Of a stretch of DNA of 64,000 nucleotides, positions 46,736 to 59,200 are shown piece after piece (the first letter of the stretch is position 1; each line of letters opens with the position of its first letter). The stretch is taken from positions 54,086,609-54,150,608 of the forward strand of contig NC_061115.1 in NCBI RefSeq assembly GCF_002878395.1, read 5' to 3'. This DNA comes from Capsicum annuum. Lineage: Eukaryota; Streptophyta; Magnoliopsida; Solanales; Solanaceae. The notes beneath the pieces were generated by a model, which was given only the letters and a program-made list of their open reading frames with translations, had not been told where the DNA came from and did no database searches. The translations under genes and the position numbers were made by a program.

Positions 46736-48733
46736 CACTGGCCCTTGTATCTAATTTTTATAACTAAGTCATGATGAATTGATGATAACTAGCTACTTCA
46801 AGCATGCATTTGGTCATATGTTTAAAATATTTTTCACTTTATTTAAAATATGAAGTTAAATTTAAAGATGGAGTTGTATTTAACTATACTTTTGTAATGA
46901 ATATTTGAAATAATGTTCATATTTGAATGTACTTAAAAAAAAATTATAAAAAAAATGCAACTAGTAATGTTACGTTACAAAATATAGTCCACTCTAGATT
47001 ACATTATCAAATATGACCCAGTTATATAGAAAAAGAAAGTTACTATATATTCTTAGCCAATTATTACTCTCTCACACACACACTTTTCTCATCTTCATCT
47101 AACAAAATAGAAAACTGGAATTGATTTTAAATGTTCACAAGATTAGACATTTCTCATCAAAACTTGCTACTTACAGAAGCAGTAAAGTTTATAACATCTT
47201 TCTTTTCCTGCGACCTAGTCGTGCATGATAGTCCTTCCATTGGTTGTAAATGAATATTCTCGTTGAATTTTTTAGATGCATGTTAAGTGTTGCTATATTT
47301 TTATTTTAAAATTTTTGTGTTAGCTCTCCAACTTAACATGTCAAATCATCAGATAGAACCTTCTAAATTACATACATACTTATTGTTGCAGTTTGAATTA
47401 AACTCAATTACTTTTTACGCTCTTTGACTCTGCATGATCTTTCAGTAGCATAAGTAGGGAATCACCGACTTCCATAAGTCTATTATATCTTAAAAACTAT
47501 ACAGTATGAAACATAACCTGAATTTTATTTTTCATTAGCTCCATAAGGCAGCCTTTCATGTTTGAACGTGATTTTAGGCTTAGATGGAAGTCTATTGAAT
47601 GAAGTAGAGGAATCGAAGTTTGATTAGAAGTAAAGTAAGACATTAACGAAGCTTTTCCTTCTTGGGTAACTCCAAAATCCTGTCTGTTGGAATCAAGAAA
47701 GCAGACAAGGTAAAAAATCTTGTATAATATTTGTATAGTATTGTATAAGAGTATACTACCACCTTTTATATAATTTTGAATAAATTATATATTAGGTGTA
47801 TATATATAATTATACAATAATATACATTATTACACAAATATATGCACACACATATATAATGTTTAAATTATGTATTACTTTGTATAATTAATAAGTGTGT
47901 ATAAAGTGTAAAGGAAGAAGAAAATCACCGAAATAAAGATATTGTATTATATATACAACAATATACAATACAATATACAAATATATACGTCGTTGTATCC
48001 AAAAACAGACTCCATCTTCTTTCTTGATTCCAAACATCAATCCATTCAAAAATATCTCAAAATTATACCAAATCATTTAAAATTTTAAATTTGGGCTCCT
48101 CAATACATAATCAATTTTTTATAACTATATCCATAAAATAGAGCTTATTTATGAAAATATTGAAATCTCGAGTTGTAAAAAGAAAAACTTGAAACAATGA
48201 TGAATTATTCACTAATTTGTTTGAAATTTTTTGAGAGAGAAGAGAGAAAGAATTGAAGTGAAAATTGCGAAGAAGAAGCTGGAAATTTGGTATGAGAAGT
48301 GTTGTTTCCTATATAATCAGAAAGAAAAGTTAATTAACGGTGATTGGTCAAATCAAATTTTGGCTATAAAATATAAGGTATATTTTTGACTATTTAAATG
48401 TAAAGTATATTTACTAGTTGTGCTTTTGTGCAATTATTTCAATATACAATCTTAAAAGTGAAAAGTAAACCAACATGTTATAATTTGTTTTTTAAATTTC
48501 AAAAATACAACTTTAAGCTAAATTTTAAATTTTCATGGTTAAACACTAATTTTCAAAAAAAATTAAGAAATCTGAAAAAAAAAAAAAGTGAATTAACCTT
48601 CGGATAAATTGATATAAATAGTCATGCACCAAAGTAACAACCAACAAGTGTATATTCATTGTATTTCAATATATAACAATATATGTACTTTATACATAAT
48701 AATGTATATTTCTATATATTTAGTTACCAAATG
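46736..48733. other. AT-rich stretch, nothing firmly recognised
   Basis: No gene is supported. Around 47720-47990 'tatacaataatatacatta' and 'aacaatatacaatacaatat' make a loose, self-complementary AT pattern. The minus-strand frame at 47888-48076 is built from it and has no domain. Confidence 0.4.
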
Positions 48734-48993
48734 CTTTCTCCGTCTCATATTAGTTGGTCATCTTACTAAAAATAGTTGTTCTATATTCGTTGGTCACTTT
48801 ACTCAATCAAAAAATTATTCATTTAATTTTTTTCATATTAACCTCGCAATTAATTCTTTTAGAAAGTGTTCGCACTTGTTTGTAAAGTTCCCAAGAACTT
48901 TTTAAGGGGTGAGTTAGTAAAATTATCTTTTTATTTATATTTTTAATCATCGTGTAAAGTAAAATGTGTCCAACTAATATGAAATGGATGGGG
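48734..48993. mobile_element. Stowaway-like MITE, ~260 bp
   Basis: The left end reads CTTTCTCCGTCTCATATTAG followed by TTGGTCA; the complement of the right end reads CCCATCCATTTCATATTAGT followed by TGGACAC. TA follows the right end (48994-48995), while the left flank now reads TG. No coding capacity. Confidence 0.7.
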
Positions 48994-49600
48994 TATAATT
49001 ATATTGGTCCATTGGCTAATTTACCTTATTTTTTATGACCAAATGAGTCCTAGTGTTCTTTGATGTTTTCCATAAAATTTTCTGGCAGAAAGGGAAAAAG
49101 GGAATTAAGGCAACAAATATTTAGGGGTCATTTGGTAGAACGTATAAAAATAGTACTGAATAGACCGTATTAGAAATGCTAAGATTAGTAATATTGAGAT
49201 TAGTAATACTGAATTAGTAGTATTGGCTTATTTCTTATCCAGTAGTTGATTTGATGTATTAAAAATAATTTGTATTGCTATATTTTCTTAAAACTATTAT
49301 TTGTTTACAAAAATATCCTTCATATTCTATACCTTTGTGTATTTTCTTTCCATAGTTCTATTATTTATTCTTAAAAACAATTTTTTTTATCCTCACTTAA
49401 ATTATTTGAGAGTAAATAATTGTTATCTTAATAAATTGATTCACTCACAAAACGTCAAATTTTAATTAAAAATAAGAGTCGATAAAATTATTAGATAGAG
49501 TTTTATAGGGTGATACTTCCTAGTTTAAATAGGTTCCATTAACCTTACTACTTTATAATTTTTACTTTTGGTGGTGAAATAAGATTCGATAGTAATCCCC
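48994..49600. other. AT-rich stretch with a possible truncated MITE
   Basis: The start 'ggggtcatttggtagaacgtataa' near 49131, followed by 'taatactgaattagtagtattgg', looks like one terminus of a common plant MITE, but no matching right end was found. Confidence 0.3.
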
Positions 49601-49604
49601 TCTT

Positions 49605-50903
49605 CCTGCCCCCCGAAACACCCTAGAATTTAGGGACTTTGAAAATTTTGAGATTTGAGCTTACTACCTAAGCTATAACTCACCCAACGAGTTGTAAGGT
49701 CTCCTTATGAATCATAGGGTAACCAGTGAGGTTATCCATGTCTTCTGTCCTAACCACGAATCCCACTTAATGAGTCATGAAGACTCTATACGAGCCGTAT
49801 AGGTGTCATCCATAACCAGACTAGTGTAATAGCCAAGGTTTCTATTATGGCTACGACTGAGATGTCACGAGTCTTAATGACTCTATACCGATCGTAGGGT
49901 GCTTAACATAGCCAAACCAGAGTAGGTGACCAATATCAGTATTTCTGTTATGACTAGGACCCTATGAGTCATAAGATCTGTGTATGAGTCGTAGGGTTAA
50001 CAGTGATGATGCCCCGTGTCTCTTCCAGACTACGAGTCATCGCCACGACTCATAATCAGACGTCACGAGTCGTGATGTGACTCGTAGTCACCGGCGATAG
50101 TCTTTTCCTGTGTTTAAGTTGGGGGTACTTTGGTCATTTTCCTCTTTCCCAATTGTGACCCATGACCTTAAAACCCTTTTGGGACCTTATTATCATCCAA
50201 AAACATAATCCAACACACTCTCAAACTCTCTCAAATCCCTAAGTCTATAATAGGTTAGGGTTTCTCAGGGTTGATCATTTAAAGCTTTCAAGTGGTGATT
50301 TCTCTCCATAATTGTGATACTTTCAAGTATATACCTCTTCCCTTAAACTTGTTTTACTTAAAACATGTGTTTAAATGGTTATTCATGTATGGATTTTGAT
50401 TTGGGTTGAGGATTTTGAAATTAATATTACTTGAATGAATTTCCATGATTTTATATGCATTGTTCATGCTTTATCAATGATTTTAAACTAATTGGGTGAA
50501 TGGGTATGAAAATTGAAAAAAGGGTCGAGGCATTCCCCCAATTTGATGATTTTGGTTTGAAATTTGATTTTAGAAATTATGCTCTCTCAACCCACTTGCA
50601 TAATTGAATTTGAATGATGGCTAATCACTTGATTTGACTTGCTTCCCTAAACTATTGCATTGCATAAATGGTTAAATGGATAAAAAGGATTTTGAAAGCC
50701 TTGTTGGCCATGTTGTTAATTTAAAACATGATTTAATGAACAAAGGTGGTCGTGGCATTTTCCCAACTTGATTTGATGAACAACGGGGGTCGTGGCATTC
50801 TTCCAAGTTGATGAAATTAGTATGGCATAATTATAAGCTTGCAAGCGCTATGGTATGATGATACCCAAGGTTGATGTCTCAACAGATAATTCCTTGGTTA
50901 ATG
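49605..50903 (+). repeat. Gypsy-type LTR fragment rich in GACTCGTA motifs
   Basis: The block is richer in GC than its surroundings. It repeats GAGTCATGA/GACTCGTAG/CACGAGTC words in both directions (49760-50095), then a leader-like AT segment with 'ctctcaaactctctcaaatccctaag' and 'ttagggtttctcaggg'. This is the layout of U3-R-U5 in plant gypsy LTRs. No start, primer site or second copy lies in the window, and its right end is cut at 50903 by the next LTR start. Confidence 0.5.
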
Positions 50904-51545
50904 TGTTGACACCTAATTTTTGCCCTCCACGACTAAGTTTAATTTCGAGTTTCTTCATTTTAAATAAAATATAATATTTATTTTACCTAAATAAAATAAT
51001 CTTCAAAATATTTATCTTGGTAATTTTGTTATTTAAGTAGCGATTAAATATTTTCGTATTCAATTATAAAAAATCATATAATTTTGTTACCTAAATATTT
51101 ATGTTACGAAATATCGGATTTTAATCAAGACTTATCTTGAAAATTAATTCAAACGGTTGAAATCTTGATTTAATTATAATTAGTCTCAAAAATAATTTAT
51201 TTTAAAAATATTTATTTGATTTTATTAAATTAAGAAGCTCGGAATTAAATTGGTTGATAATTTATTTTTAATTTTGATTTAATGTAGTCAATTTATTGGA
51301 TTCGGTCATAATTGAAACCTATTTGACCACAATTGCTATGCAATTGGCCAATAGACTTATCAATTTAACTAAATTATAAATAAAACTGACTAAAGCTTCA
51401 ACCCATTTAGGCTATTTCTTAAATGACTTGATCTATCCATTCCCTTTTACTTTATTTCAGCCTCATCAGGCCAAAAACCGACCCACCGGCCCATCAACAC
51501 TTCAGCCAACCCGGCCCACACCCCATATTTCCTAGGGAAAAATTT
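50904..51545 (+). repeat. Tat/Ogre-like LTR, 5' part
   Basis: TGTTGACACCTAATTTTTGC followed by CCTCCACGA is the typical opening of plant Tat/Ogre LTRs. It goes on with AT-rich sequence and a 'ggccaaaaaccgacccaccg' and 'cccggcccacacccc' tract. Homology-like character stops at about 51545, where the AT-rich inserted block begins. Confidence 0.6.
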
Positions 51546-53375
51546 CAGAAATATCAACTATAGAATCTTAATTGTAACTTTTATAGCAACAATTTTATAA
51601 TTACAAAAAAAATAGCAAATTGTATATTGTATTTAAGTAAATCGTTGTTATACAAATACATATACAACAAAATTTATTGTCCTTATTTTACTCAAATTAA
51701 TTGAGTTAAATAAGGAATAATTATCCTATCTAATTAAATTCTCATAAATTACTGTAATTTAAATTAGTAGATTCTTTTTCCAAATCAAACTCAAATATGA
51801 AGATTATTATTTTCATGATCTTCAAAATTTCAAAATATCATTCTCTTATATCTCTAATTATTTTTTCTTGTTGGTATTTTCATTTTTTTTTATCTTTTTT
51901 AATTTTAATTTCTATTTCTTTTTCATTTTTTTCTTTCCACTTTATTTTCTCTCTTCCACTTCTATTTTTTTTTGCTTTTATTTTTACACTTCTATTTCCA
52001 TTTCTCTTTCTTCTTCTTTTTTCCTTTTTCACTTTTTTTTTTGAATTTTTATTTTTTTCTTTTTTTTACTCTTCTATCTCTATATTTTATTTTTAAAAGA
52101 CAAATATCCTTATCATATATACATATTCAAAAAAAAAACAAAATAAAAAGCCTTACAGATCTGCATATGTATTTACGGTAAAACACATATGTATATATAT
52201 ATATATATATCTGCATATGTATTTACAGAAATACATATCTGACTCACATGTATATATAAACATATAGGACACAGAATCTCTATAACAAAAATGACAATTT
52301 ATGCATATACATATAGGTAATAAAAAAAATACATGCTACATATCTTAAACAGTAAAAGAAAACAAATAAGTACATATGTTACCCTATAAAATGACATAGT
52401 ATGTACAGTTCAAAGACAAATTCAATACCGTATAAAATGCATATAGCTCTGCATATGTATTTACGGAATACATATCTAATCCATATGTATATTTTTATTT
52501 TATATGAGTCGTCTTTGTATTTCGCAAATACATATGAAGATATATACTATAGTTATATTTGTTACTGTTTAATATGAATACGATATGTATTTCGTAAATA
52601 CATATGTATGTTTTGTACTGTAAATACATATCCAGATCTGTATGTCTATGTATTTTATATATTTTTTAAATATGTGTATGTGATAAACATATTTGTGTGG
52701 TAAATATATTTGTCTCTTCAAAATAAAAGTTAGAGATAGAAGAGTAAAAAAAGAAAAATAACAAAAAGAAAAAAATGAAAAAAAGAGAAGTGAAGAAGAA
52801 TAAAAAAGAAAGAAAGAGAAATAGAAGTGTAAAAATAAAAGAAAAAAGAAATAAAATAAAATAGTAAAAAGAAGAAGAGAACGAAAATAGAAAAAGAAAA
52901 AAAAAGATATGAGAAAGGATAAAAAAGAAATAGAAGAGAGAAAATAAAGCGGAATGAAAAAAATGAAAAAGAAATCAAAATAAAAAAATAAAATAATAAA
53001 AAATAAGATGAAAAAAAAACTAACAAGAAAAAAAGGTAGAGATATAAAAGAGTGAAATACAGTAATGATATTTTATTTTGAAATCTTGAAAATCATAGAA
53101 ATAATTATTTTGAAATATGAAAAAGAAAACAAAAGAAAACAAAAAAATAGAAGAGAGAAAATAAAGTGAAAAATAAAAAAAATGAAATAAAATAAGATAA
53201 ATGATAAAAAAAAAATAAGATTAAAAAAAAGGTAAAAGATATGGCTATATTTGGGGGAGGTGAAATAGTGGAGTAAAAATAAAAAAATATAAAGTAGTAA
53301 AAGTAAAACATACACTTGACTAGTTAATGAGTAAATAATGTTACTCTTATTATAAACTATAATTTTATAAAAATA
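51546..53375. mobile_element. Large inverted-repeat block (possible foldback element) in an LTR
   Basis: A pyrimidine-rich left arm (51799-52100) is matched by purine-rich right arms (52728-53107, with a partial second copy at 53097-53330). Aligned landmarks: 'atgatcttcaaaatttcaaa' on the left equals the complement of 'tttgaaatcttgaaaatcat' on the right, and 'ctttattttctctcttc' equals the complement of 'gaagagagaaaataaag'. Between the arms lies a 600 bp AT-rich spacer carrying palindromic TATGTATTT motifs. The Phe/Ser-rich frames on both strands are artefacts of the arms. No transposase and no target duplication could be shown. Confidence 0.65.
52159..52640. repeat. Array of short palindromic CATATGTATTT motifs
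   Basis: About six copies of a motif like CATATGTATTTACGGAAATA followed by CATAT occur at 52164, 52213, 52450, 52516, 52583 and 52618. Each is an imperfect palindrome (TATGTATTT mirrored as AAATACATA). Spacing is uneven (about 45-240 bp), so this is not a CRISPR array. Confidence 0.7.
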
Positions 53376-53378
53376 TTA

Positions 53379-53622
53379 TTCCCACCATCCCAAATTATGT
53401 GTCATTATTTTTTTTTTAATCCGTTCCAAAATAAGTATCGTCTTTCCTTATTAGGCAACTTTTTAAAGACACAATTATTCTTTTACTCTTATTGGTCCCA
53501 CTTAATTAAAAAAGAAATATTGACACATTATTTTATAAAAGATAATTTGATAAACTTTACCAAATTTTTTTTTTTTCTTCTTAAATTTCATTCTTGATTA
53601 AATGACGACACATCGGAGAGAG
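53379..53622. mobile_element. Stowaway-like MITE, ~244 bp
   Basis: The left end is TTCCCACCATCCCAAATTAT; the right end is the complement of ACTCTCTCCGATGTGTCGTC. TA lies outside at 53377-53378 and 53623-53624. The outer 30 bp pair imperfectly. Confidence 0.65.
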
Positions 53623-53639
53623 TACTATTTATTATAATT

Positions 53640-54890
53640 ATGGTTCCATTCCCTTTCTCCCCTTGTGTGTATCACGCAACAACAACATACAAACAAAACC
53701 CGTACCAACTTCCAACAACAAAAACAACGGCAAAGCCCAATACCCAAATGGCTTCCTGCAATATCAAAAACAACAGCAATTTCAACAACGTTTAACAACG
53801 ACAAACAACGTTCAGCGACAAGAACAACTTTGTCGATACCAACGAGCAACAACAATTCAATAGTTTCAACGTGCAAATCCGATTTCAACCCGTACCCGTC
53901 GGCGACCCAACCCACAAACACCGCAAGTTCAACCAAATAAACCCCCTAAATCATGAAATATCTCCCTTCATCTTATCTCTGCAATTTTGCATACTTAGAG
54001 CCATCGTTGTTGATTTTGGCTCAAGATTGCGTGTTTCCAAATCCAAAATTCAATCCAAATCAGAAGATGTTCGAATTTTAGGGATATGTATGGAAAAGCC
54101 AATATCTTTCCCTATAAATAGGGATTGAAGGGAAGAAGGCAAGGGTGGATTTTTTGAGGATTTCTTGGGGAAAATTTTGGAGATTCTGGAGGAGCTTTCC
54201 TCTAATCTCACGTAACCGAGTAATTCGTTGAATTCATTAATTCCAGCAAAAATCAAGCTAAATTCTGATTTTTGAAGTCGTCTTTGTCGTCTCGTCGTCC
54301 CGGTTCCTGCGTCTAAAAAGGTAATACTCCTCCTACTCTCATCTTAATTACTCACTGCTTATTTGATGATATTTGAATTTGGCTTGTTAGTTCGAATGTG
54401 ATTTGGTTGAATCAGTTTTCCCAGGTTTGGTTTAATTACTGGAATGACATGATAAAGATCTAAATGTGAATCCCCTGTCAAGTCCGTTAACTAAAGATTG
54501 TCATTGTGATTCCTTGCTAATCATCAATGTTTTCTTGCTAGCCCGGTGTCATCTTTTGTTTTCTTGAGCATGCTTCTTTTGTCTCCTTATAAGGATGGAG
54601 ATCAGTACAACCATCTAGATTAGTAGATGGTATTGTTTTGAGTCGTAATCCACCCCCTTTATGGTCGGCCAGATCATGTCGGGTGTACAAACCTTACATC
54701 TTGGGTAGATATTAGTTTCCCCCAAGAACGTGAAGCTTAGTTTAGCTACGCTCTAATTTCTTCTTACAGAATCGAGTTTTGTTTTCTTTACTTGATCATG
54801 TTGGTCAGCTTTTGGTTGCATTAGAGAGACATATAGTAAATATTGAGCATACTGCAAAATCACGCTTTCTTGAGCAGGTGTCGATTAGTT
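53640..54890 (+). repeat. Tat/Ogre-like LTR, 3' part with promoter
   Basis: After the inserted block the sequence resumes with a CAA-rich tract (53676-53870), 'cggcgacccaacccacaaac', a TATA box and a purine-rich leader (GAAGGGAAGAAGGCAAGGGT) ending in 'cgtctttgtcgtctcgtcgtcccgg'. This is the R-U5 arrangement expected for the LTR that began at 50904. The exact 3' end and primer site were not found. Short Gln/Asn/Thr-rich frames over the CAA tract are not genes. Confidence 0.5.
54113..54120 (+). promoter_or_regulatory. TATA box of the Tat/Ogre-like LTR
   Basis: TATAAATA in the setting TTTCCCTATAAATAGGGATTG, followed about 30 bp on by a purine-rich leader. This is a strong plant Pol II core promoter match within an LTR. 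Confidence 0.6.
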
Positions 54891-56280
54891 TACATATTGG
54901 TCTGCAGATTATTTTGCGGGTACATGGTTGACTATGAGATGGACTGATTTAGTTTCATTCAAGGCTTTGTTACTTGTTATAAAAATTAGTGTCAGGATTT
55001 GCCTCTGGAATGGGCATCTTGTGAAAAAAATAAACTTCTCCTCCAAACTCGGGTGTTTTCTTTATTCATGCACTCGTCCTCGGTCCCTGGCCCTTCTTGC
55101 TTGAAATGTCCTCGAATCTACAAAGTGTTTTCCTGTTGAACATTTAAAAGCAAGAATAATGACGAACTATCTCTTATCTGGTTCCAATATGCATACTTGA
55201 AAATAATTGCGTGGATAATATGGAAGGAATAATGGGACAAATTAGAATTGCGAAAATCAATGGTGGGTTTGAGAGAGTTCGATTTTTGGGACCTCATTGT
55301 TTGTGCCTCTCTTTTTGCCACACTTCGATTTGCTGTTTTTTTTTTTTTTGAATATGTGATGTCCCTAAGTCGAGACTTTGGTCAAATGTGAAATGATTTT
55401 TCTTTCTTTCCACTCAAAGTCCTTTTCTTTATAGGAATAATAAATAAATGAGCATTGAAAACGCATTTGAACTGTCAATTATCTTTCCTTATTCGAAACT
55501 TCATATATAAAAAAATCAAACAAAGATATTTTTAATAAATAGTTTGAGATATATTTGTGAGTCAAGTTTGTACTTTCTGAAGTTTGATTTTCTCTCAATG
55601 TCCTTTTAACGTATATAGAATTTGTTCTTTGAGGCTAATCTATTTCTCTCTTTCTATGCGTGGATCTGCCTCACCGAGTCCACGGGACTCCAATCCTTAC
55701 ATCCCTTCGGGCAAAGCTCATTCTTTCAAGTCAAAAAATGGATTAATGAGCAAAAACAGTTGTTGGTATACACTGATATACACCATATTTATGGGCTTTG
55801 CGTGTTAAAAGTAGCTGGTATATACTCAATATATGATGCATTGCAAAATTGAAAGCAAGTGTACGAATTTGCATACATGGATATACATCAGATTAGCAAA
55901 AACGCAGGGGAAAAATATTTGCAGTATACAGATGATATACACTGAAATAATGGACAGAAATCCATGGGATTTAGGCCCAAAAGCTGGCCAGCCCATTAAT
56001 GGGCCAAAAGGGCCCTATTTTAACTCTTTTTTTTTATGGGAAAAGGACACCCCATGGCACTTTTAAAAAATAATGGCCCACGTTTCAAGTTTTGGAAAGA
56101 AATAACACTTCAGATCTTTTTAATACCATTTTTAGCCCTTCCTTTAATAAGGCATAATTCTATTAGCTAAAGGAAAAAAAAGACCTACAGGTGTCCTTTT
56201 TCCGAAAATAAAAAGACTTAACTGCTAAGTACAATGTCCTTTTTTCTAGTATTCTTTCCGATTAGGGTTTTCTGAAGTCT
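54891..56280. other. LTR downstream and junction sequence without a gene
   Basis: No convincing coding frame. A 'gcccattaatgggcc' palindrome at 55993-56007 and 'ccccatggcac' at 56051-56061 mark a compositional change. The left edge of the Ulp1-carrying element probably lies between 55990 and 56260, but no inverted end is visible. Confidence 0.35.
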
Positions 56281-59200
56281 GTGGTGATGAAATTCAAGAA
56301 AAAGCTTAATATTGATTCGAAATTAGCTGGTAAAGGTATTAGATATGATTCTAATTTCGCTGTTAGTGATGATGATTTTGAAGATTTAACAAATCGTGAT
56401 GTTCAGTTGAAGAATTTGAAGAATGTTCATCCTACTTCCAGTCGAATTATTAGGTCTCAAGGTAAATTATTAGGTGATCCATCAATGGCGGAACAAAAAA
56501 ATCAGCTAAAAAAGGCAAATAGATGTGAGTGGTGAAGCAGATCTTGTTGTTCTTCCCAAAAAAACAAAAAAAGGAGTCATTCAAAAAATGATGAAGATGA
56601 TGGTAAGTCATCTAAAGGAAAGAAAAAGATAAGTGTGAATGATAAAGGAGATACTCTTGTTCCTCCAAAAAAAAAAAAGAATTGATCAAATGATGGAGAA
56701 GATGATGCCCAATCATCCAAAAAGAAAAGTAAAATGGTTTATGTTCATTGGAAGAGAAAAATATCCAAATTAACTGATTTTGGTGTGTGCTTTCTATCTA
56801 TTAATTATGTCTGATAGTTATTTTAATTTTTTGTGTTGAATTTGTGTATGTTTGAAATATGTGTGTTATTGTTGTATATAACATGTGTCGGTATTGTATA
56901 TGAAATATATAGGGTTGAGATATTTGTGTAATTTAGTGTATAGTGGCTATATAATTCTGAGATATGTGATGTTATTACTATTTGTGCATCAACAATATAT
57001 AAAAAAAATGTGTATAGTTTGTATCTTTATATTGTTACTATGTAAAATTTGTAATAGTGTAGTAATGAATACTTTATGAGTAATATATGTAGCTTTTTGA
57101 AATATCTAGACCTTAAAGTACACTAACTTATTGCAGGTTTGGGATTTGTTTCTTGGTCCATCTGATCATTACAAGTGTCAGCTCAGTGTGCACACAAACT
57201 GTGGTATTATGATTGCCTTGAAATCTAAGTTGGATAAGAAGCAACTTAATTTATTTAAGAATAGTTGCTTTGGATATTTCTTATCTTTACCAAATATTTT
57301 TCCTCAAAATCAACTTATTCATGGAATATTGCTTAGGAAACTTGTTTGTGAGAGAGATGATGAAATATGGATTAAAGTGAATAACATTAAGTTACGATTT
57401 GACTTATAAGAGTTTTCTATAATTAGCGACTTAAAATGTATTGAAAATTACAATAACGAGTTTGCTCTTACTCAAATTTTCCAGAAAAATTCAAGGTCAC
57501 AAAACTTGATTCAGAAAGTGTTTCATGGAAAAAAGGCGACAATGTGATGAAAATGCTTTACAAATTTTTATTTTGTTCTTTATTAATACCTTTATTTTTT
57601 CTATCACGTATAGTGATGTTATAACAAAGAATAATTTCTCATTGGTAGAATCTGGAAACTATAAAACATTTTCTTGGGGAAAATTTTGTTTTCGTCTGAT
57701 GTTGGAGTCAATGAAGTCTAAGGTTTATTAGAGAAAAATTATGTATCGTTGTGCTGGTTTCCCCTTAGCATTTCAGTGTTGGTTTTATGAGTGTTGTCCT
57801 TATGTTGATGGTCATCTTGCTGATCGAGTTGGTGATGGTGTGCCACGTATACTTAATTGGTTTGTAAAGCATAAACCAACGTACAAGGAGTTTGCATTTT
57901 TTGATATTAGGCAAGAGAGGGTATATAGTTGTTTTAAAATGTAATGTATATATGTTTTGTTAAATGGTTATGTGCTTTTTAACTGTCGGTGTTGTTTTGT
58001 ATGTGCAGGTAGTGTTGAGTAATATTACGCCGACGATTCTTGAAAAATCAATCCTTTAATTACCTGATTTCAAATCTGTGAATGCGGTTGTGAACTCTGT
58101 TGATTTGCCTGGTACCAATAAATAAGAATGTAGTCATTTGAGCTCAGATAATGAATTGACACTTTTGAGAAGTGATGTTAAAATGGTACGTGGAAGGTTT
58201 TTATTAATATTTGTATGTTTTTGTTAATTGATGTTTTGACTTTTTTCTTTTTATGTTTAGTTAACGGAAAAGGTTTCCTCGATGGAGAAGTTTATGAAAT
58301 CCTCATTTGAATTGATTTTTCGAGCTCTACATATAAAGAATGAATCTAAGGTATTCTTTTCCTGAAATTTTCCTGTTTTTTTAACAAAACTTATATACAC
58401 TATTGTAATTATTTTACAAAGTTTTTTGTACAGCTTGCTACATCAAATGGGGATAACAATGGTGACAACTTAAAGAAAAAAATGATTATACACCTAATGT
58501 TGGTGGTATAGGTGATGATCAAGTTGATGATCCACTTAATGTGGGAAAACAAAATGCTGTTGCACCGGAACTGAATCATATAAATGACAATTTGATGGAT
58601 GATGTAGGGGTGGTGATGTATTTGATCATTTGGTGGATGACGTTGGAGAGAGTTAATTTTGTAGGTGATTATGTAGTTGGTCATGTCGATGTTGAGTCTG
58701 CGGCCGAAACTTTCAAGGATGGTGCTTGGAAGAATTTTTCAAATTTTGATGGTGTTTGGAAGAATTTTTCAAATTTTGATTTTTTGAAATTCACACAAAG
58801 CTCAGGTGAAAATAAGGTTATAGGGAGGGTAGAAATAGTCAGGTTGACAGTGATTGGTCTAATTTTACTGATTCTGAAGTGTTCAAATTTACTCAATCTT
58901 TTCGTGATAAAAAATACAAAAAGAAGGTGATGTGGCAGTGCTTAGCCAGAATGAGTTTGATTGGTTAGAAATTTCAGATGTTGAAATTTCTAAGTTCACT
59001 CAACCCGATAAGAGTGTTGTAATGATTGATGCAACTGGTTTAGTATGTGATAATGTTAGAAAGGTTGATGCAAATGCAAGTGATAATGTTAGAGGGATTG
59101 AGGAAAATATAGTGGTTGCCTCTGTTATGTTGGCTGAAACACCTGTTATTCCTTGCTATGTGAATCGTCATTTTTGTCAAAATTTGATTCTGGTTGTGGC

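Noticed and set aside
51797..52181. Phe/Ser-rich frames that look like membrane proteins
   Set aside because: They are translations of the pyrimidine-rich arm; the right arm gives the same kind of frame on the other strand.
52159..52640. Possible CRISPR-like array of palindromic repeats
   Set aside because: Spacing is irregular, motifs vary, and the setting is plant nuclear DNA.
52730..53315. Minus-strand Phe/Ser/Leu-rich frames
   Set aside because: Same artefact from the purine-rich arms of the inverted repeat.
53625..53940. Gln/Asn/Thr-rich frames and their minus-strand partner
   Set aside because: They result from CAA-rich LTR sequence; several frames are open at once and none has a domain.
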